Origin: Bacillota bacterium
GTDB lineage: Bacteria; Bacillota; Clostridia; Saccharofermentanales; UBA5734
Assembly: GCA_023438965.1 (NCBI GenBank)
Contig: JAEXPB010000084.1
Coordinates: forward strand, 1-15,381
Direction of reading: 5' to 3'
DNA length: 15,381 nucleotides
Shown here: positions 12,923 through 15,381 of the stretch, in pieces
Layout: each line of letters opens with the position of its first letter
Numbering within the stretch: position 1 is the stretch's first letter
Program-made: the position numbers and the translations under genes
The notes under the pieces: generated by a model
What the model was told of the DNA's origin: nothing
Database searches by the model: none
The model's input: the letters and a program-made list of their open reading frames with translations, nothing else

Positions 12923-14071
12923 ATGGATCTGATGGAATACAAAGTCAGGGAGCTTTTTGCCAGGTACGGCATACCGGCCCGGAGCGGCGTGGTGATCGAT
13001 AACCTGGACCGCCTGGCTGAAAAGGTGCAGAATCTGCGTTTTCCGCTGGTGGTCAAAGCCCAGGTCCCGGTCGGTGGCCGGGGCAAGGCCGGCGGCATCC
13101 GCTTCGCCGCAGATCCGGACGAGCTGCAGGCCGCAAGCCGGGAAATCCTGGGCATGACAATCAAAGGACACCTGGTTCAAAAATTGATGATTGTCGAGAA
13201 AGCCGAGATTCAAACCGAATGGTACCTGAGCATCCTGCTGGACCGGCAAACCAAGGGCCCGATGATCATCTTCAGCCCAATCGGCGGCATGGACATCGAG
13301 GAGACGGCGCGGCAGCATCCGGAGCAAGTCATAAAAACAGCGGTCGATCCGCTGATCGGCATCAAAGACTATATTCCCCGCTACCTGCTGAGCCGCAGCC
13401 ATCTGGCCGACCAGTGCCTGCCCGCCCTGGGTGGCCTGCTGAATCGGCTTTACCAGCTGTTCCTGGCTGCCGACTGCACGCTGGTCGAGATCAATCCGCT
13501 GGCTGTCCTCGCCGACGGGGAACTGCTGGCGCTGGACGGCAAGATAACCGTGGACGACAGCGCGCTCTTCCGGCAGCCGGATATCCTGGCCTATCGGGAT
13601 TCTTTGCCGGACGATGCATCGGTTCTCGAGGCCCGGCGGCTCAATTTCCTCTACATTCCCTGCGAGCCGACCGGCAATATCGCGGTAATCAGCAATGGGT
13701 CGGGCATGATCATGTCGACGATGGATCTGATCAGCAAACAGGGGCTGCAGGTTGGTGCCGCGCTGGACCTCGGCGGTGGCGCGACTGCGGATCGCATCGC
13801 GGCGGCGATCCGGATTATTTTGGCCAATCCGCGAATCGAGGCCATTTTCATTAATATTTTCGGCGGGATCACCCGCTGTGATGAGGTGGCGGGCGGCGTT
13901 GTGCTGGCGGTGCAGAACCTGGCTGGCGGCAAACGGATGATCGTCCGCTTTGAAGGAACGAACAAGGCGCGCGGTCTGGAGATACTCGAGCCTTTCCGGA
14001 ATGAGGTGGCCGCGGTGGACGGGCTCGCTGAAGGCGTCAGCCGGTTAGCGGCATGGAGGGGCAGGACATGA
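12923..14071 (+). CDS. ADP-forming acyl-CoA synthetase beta subunit (SucC-like, ATP-grasp)
   Basis: A 382-residue ATP-grasp subunit resembling succinyl-CoA synthetase beta. It joins an acid to CoA with ATP, or in reverse makes ATP from acyl-CoA and phosphate. Motifs are VVKAQVPVGGRGKAGG (about 43-58, nucleotide binding), EINPLAV (189-195, with the expected magnesium ligand N191), LDGKITVDDSALFR (D205), SNGSGMIMSTMDLI (258-270) and INIFGGITRCDEVAGG (310-325). SucC usually reads NGAGLAMATMD where this reads NGSGMIMSTMD, and PxGGxDIEE is kept. It starts 6 bases after the dehydrogenase and overlaps the alpha gene by ATGA. The complete enzyme is therefore encoded here. Pairing with an acylating dehydrogenase rather than TCA-cycle genes argues against a housekeeping succinate role; acetyl-CoA or another short acyl-CoA is inferred. 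Confidence 0.88.
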   Translation: MDLMEYKVRELFARYGIPARSGVVIDNLDRLAEKVQNLRFPLVVKAQVPVGGRGKAGGIRFAADPDELQAASREILGMTIKGHLVQKLMIVEKAEIQTEWYLSILLDRQTKGPMIIFSPIGGMDIEETARQHPEQVIKTAVDPLIGIKDYIPRYLLSRSHLADQCLPALGGLLNRLYQLFLAADCTLVEINPLAVLADGELLALDGKITVDDSALFRQPDILAYRDSLPDDASVLEARRLNFLYIPCEPTGNIAVISNGSGMIMSTMDLISKQGLQVGAALDLGGGATADRIAAAIRIILANPRIEAIFINIFGGITRCDEVAGGVVLAVQNLAGGKRMIVRFEGTNKARGLEILEPFRNEVAAVDGLAEGVSRLAAWRGRT

Positions 14072-14940
14072 GTATTTTGATCGACCAAAACACCCGGCTG
14101 GTTGTCCAGGGCATCACCGGCCGCGAAGGTGCATTCCATACCGAGCAGATGCTGGCTTATGGCACGCGGGTTGTCGCCGGCGTGACACCCGGCAAGGGCG
14201 GGCAGACCGTCCTGGGCGTGCCGGTTTTCAATACTGTCCGGGAAGCGGTTGAAGAGACCGGAGCGAATGCGACCGTGATCTTTGTCCCGGCCCGGTTCAC
14301 GGCAGTCAGCGCCTGTGAAGCACTGGAGGCCGGGTTGGGACTGGTCCTGACCATTGCGGAGCATGTGCCGGTTCACGACATGATGGGCCTGTACCACCTG
14401 GCGCGCCAGAAAGGCTGCCGGCTGATCGGCCCCAATTCCTTCGGCGTGATCTCACCCGGCCTGGCCAAAGCGGGTTTTATGGCTCATCGCATCTTTTCGC
14501 CCGGCCCGGTCGGCATCATGTCCCGCAGCGCGACCAATTGCTATGAAACCGTTCATCTGATGACCGGCCGCGGCATTGGCCAATCCACTTGCGTCGGCAT
14601 TGGCGGCGACATGATTCCCGGTTCGTCCTTCGTAGACATCCTGCCGCTTTTCCAGGCCGATCCGGCAACCCGGGCCATCGTCCTGATTGGTGAAATCGGC
14701 GGCAGCGAGGAAGAGCTGGCGGTAGCCTGTATCCGGACCCAGGTGACCAAGCCGGTCGTCGCCCTGATCGCCGGCAAAAATGCACCGCGCAACCGCAGCA
14801 TGGGCCATGCCGGCGCGATCGTGGCCGCCGACGGCAGCGGCAGCGCCGCCAATAAGGAAACGAAGCTGCGGCAGGCCGGGGTCCTGATTGCCGAGACCAC
14901 CGCGCAGATAGTCGATATTCTCGCCGGATTATCGCTATAA
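14068..14940 (+). CDS. ADP-forming acyl-CoA synthetase alpha subunit (SucD-like)
   Basis: A 290-residue CoA-binding and phosphohistidine subunit, equal in length to SucD. The N-terminal CoA-binding part has VVQGITGREGAFHTEQML (about 12-29) and GVTPGKGG. The phosphorylated histidine is H247 in MGHAGAIV, and GEIGG (E209) is present. Two active-site stretches differ from ordinary SucD: GPNSFGVISPG instead of GPNCPGIITPG, and SRSATNCYETV instead of SRSGTLTYEAV. The GIGGDMIPGSSFVDIL region is conserved. I chose the ATG at 14068, which follows GGAGGGGCAGGAC and overlaps the stop of the beta gene in an ATGA; the ATG at 14053 would lie upstream of that site. These changes suggest an acyl substrate other than succinate. 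The next gene begins 19 bases after the stop. Confidence 0.88.
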   Translation: MSILIDQNTRLVVQGITGREGAFHTEQMLAYGTRVVAGVTPGKGGQTVLGVPVFNTVREAVEETGANATVIFVPARFTAVSACEALEAGLGLVLTIAEHVPVHDMMGLYHLARQKGCRLIGPNSFGVISPGLAKAGFMAHRIFSPGPVGIMSRSATNCYETVHLMTGRGIGQSTCVGIGGDMIPGSSFVDILPLFQADPATRAIVLIGEIGGSEEELAVACIRTQVTKPVVALIAGKNAPRNRSMGHAGAIVAADGSGSAANKETKLRQAGVLIAETTAQIVDILAGLSL

Positions 14941-14959
14941 GAAAGGCTGGCGCAACAGC

Positions 14960-15381
14960 ATGGAAAAAGAGAAAGCCCTGCACATTTATATGACGATGAA
15001 CCGGATCCGCAAATTCGAAGAGAAAGCCCTGCAGCTTTTCGAAAACAACCAGCTTCGCGGGTCGGTCCATCTGTACATCGGCGAAGAAGCCATCGCCGCC
15101 ACGGTATGCGCTCATTTGCGGGACAGCGACTATATCACCAGCACCCATCGCGGCCATGGCCATTGCATCGCCAAGGGCGCCGCTCTGGACCGGGCCATGG
15201 CGGAGCTGATGGGCAAGGCTACCGGGTACAGCAAGGGACGGGGCGGCTCGATGCATATTGCCGATCTCGGCAAGGGCAACCTCGGCGCGAACGCCATTGT
15301 CGGCGGCGGTCTGCCGATTGCGGTCGGCGCGGCCCTGGCAGCGAAGCTGCGGCATACCGACCAGGTTGCGGTCGCCTTCTT
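14960..15381 (+). CDS. TPP-dependent dehydrogenase E1 alpha subunit, acetoin-dehydrogenase type, N-terminal part
   Basis: The first 140 residues of a gene running off the right edge. It is the alpha chain of a thiamine-diphosphate-dependent E1. The visible motifs are GSVHLYIGEEAIA (about 34-46), YITSTHRGHGHCIAKG (58-73) and GKATGYSKGRGGSMHIADL (85-103), then NLGANAIVGGGLPIAVGAALA. THRGHGH at this place is typical of AcoA-type acetoin dehydrogenases, whereas pyruvate dehydrogenase E1 alpha usually has YRxHG; this favours acetoin or a similar ketol as substrate. A beta subunit (acoB) and an acyltransferase (acoC) would be expected just past the edge. The ribosome site (AAAGG, about 13 bases before the ATG) is weak. 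The gene continues the operon with the synthetase. A 2-oxoacid dehydrogenase role cannot be excluded. Confidence 0.85.
   Translation, partial: MEKEKALHIYMTMNRIRKFEEKALQLFENNQLRGSVHLYIGEEAIAATVCAHLRDSDYITSTHRGHGHCIAKGAALDRAMAELMGKATGYSKGRGGSMHIADLGKGNLGANAIVGGGLPIAVGAALAAKLRHTDQVAVAF

Noticed and set aside
12398..13402. 334-codon minus-strand open frame across the dehydrogenase/synthetase junction
   Set aside because: It spans two conserved operon genes and shows no ribosome site or domain.
11552..14940. Sulfoacetate degradation (SauS plus SauCD) as the primary call
   Set aside because: The same enzyme types occur there, but the following AcoA-type E1 and the lack of any visible sulfonate transporter or sulfite-releasing enzyme favour an acetoin-like substrate; kept as an alternative only.

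Overview
The window looks like chromosomal DNA from a GC-rich, anaerobic, fermentative bacterium, most likely a Bacillota/Clostridia relative. This is inferred from B12-dependent glutamate mutase genes, a CoA-acylating aldehyde dehydrogenase, a DUF4838 protein, an M55 D-aminopeptidase, small zinc-ribbon proteins, consensus TTGACA/TATAAT-type promoters and strong AGGAGG-like ribosome sites. No rRNA, tRNA, CRISPR array, insertion sequence or phage gene was seen.

Left part (1-1772, minus strand): the start of glmL and all of glmS (glutamate mutase reactivating ATPase and B12-binding subunit), preceded by a GntR regulator. A consensus promoter in front of glmS has its -10 box enclosed by a perfect 13-bp inverted repeat, and the gntR promoter carries a perfect 12-bp palindrome. 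The catalytic subunit and methylaspartate ammonia-lyase would be expected beyond the left edge.

Middle (1967-10337): a cytoplasmic DUF4838 protein faces a convergent M55 D-aminopeptidase (DppA type). Next is a plus-strand unit of three small genes (LURP-one/YxjI, TPR-like, zinc-ribbon-AIM24) closed by a strong intrinsic terminator. Then come a single-pass membrane protein on the minus strand, a GNAT acetyltransferase broken by an internal deletion, an enolase-superfamily sugar-acid dehydratase, and a convergent zinc-ribbon membrane protein. The 3' end of that last gene carries a terminator-shaped hairpin usable in both directions.

Right part (10586-15381, plus strand): a FadR/FCD-type GntR regulator followed by an operon-like run of CoA-acylating aldehyde dehydrogenase, ADP-forming acyl-CoA synthetase beta and alpha subunits, and the start of an acetoin-dehydrogenase-type E1 alpha subunit. 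The same 11-bp palindromic core (TGGTATGACCA) lies at the promoters of both the regulator and the operon, which points to one local regulon. Read together, the enzymes suggest a route in which a TPP-dependent E1 cleaves acetoin or a similar ketol to an aldehyde plus acyl-CoA, the aldehyde is oxidised to acyl-CoA, and the SucCD-like enzyme recovers ATP. Substrate identities are inference.
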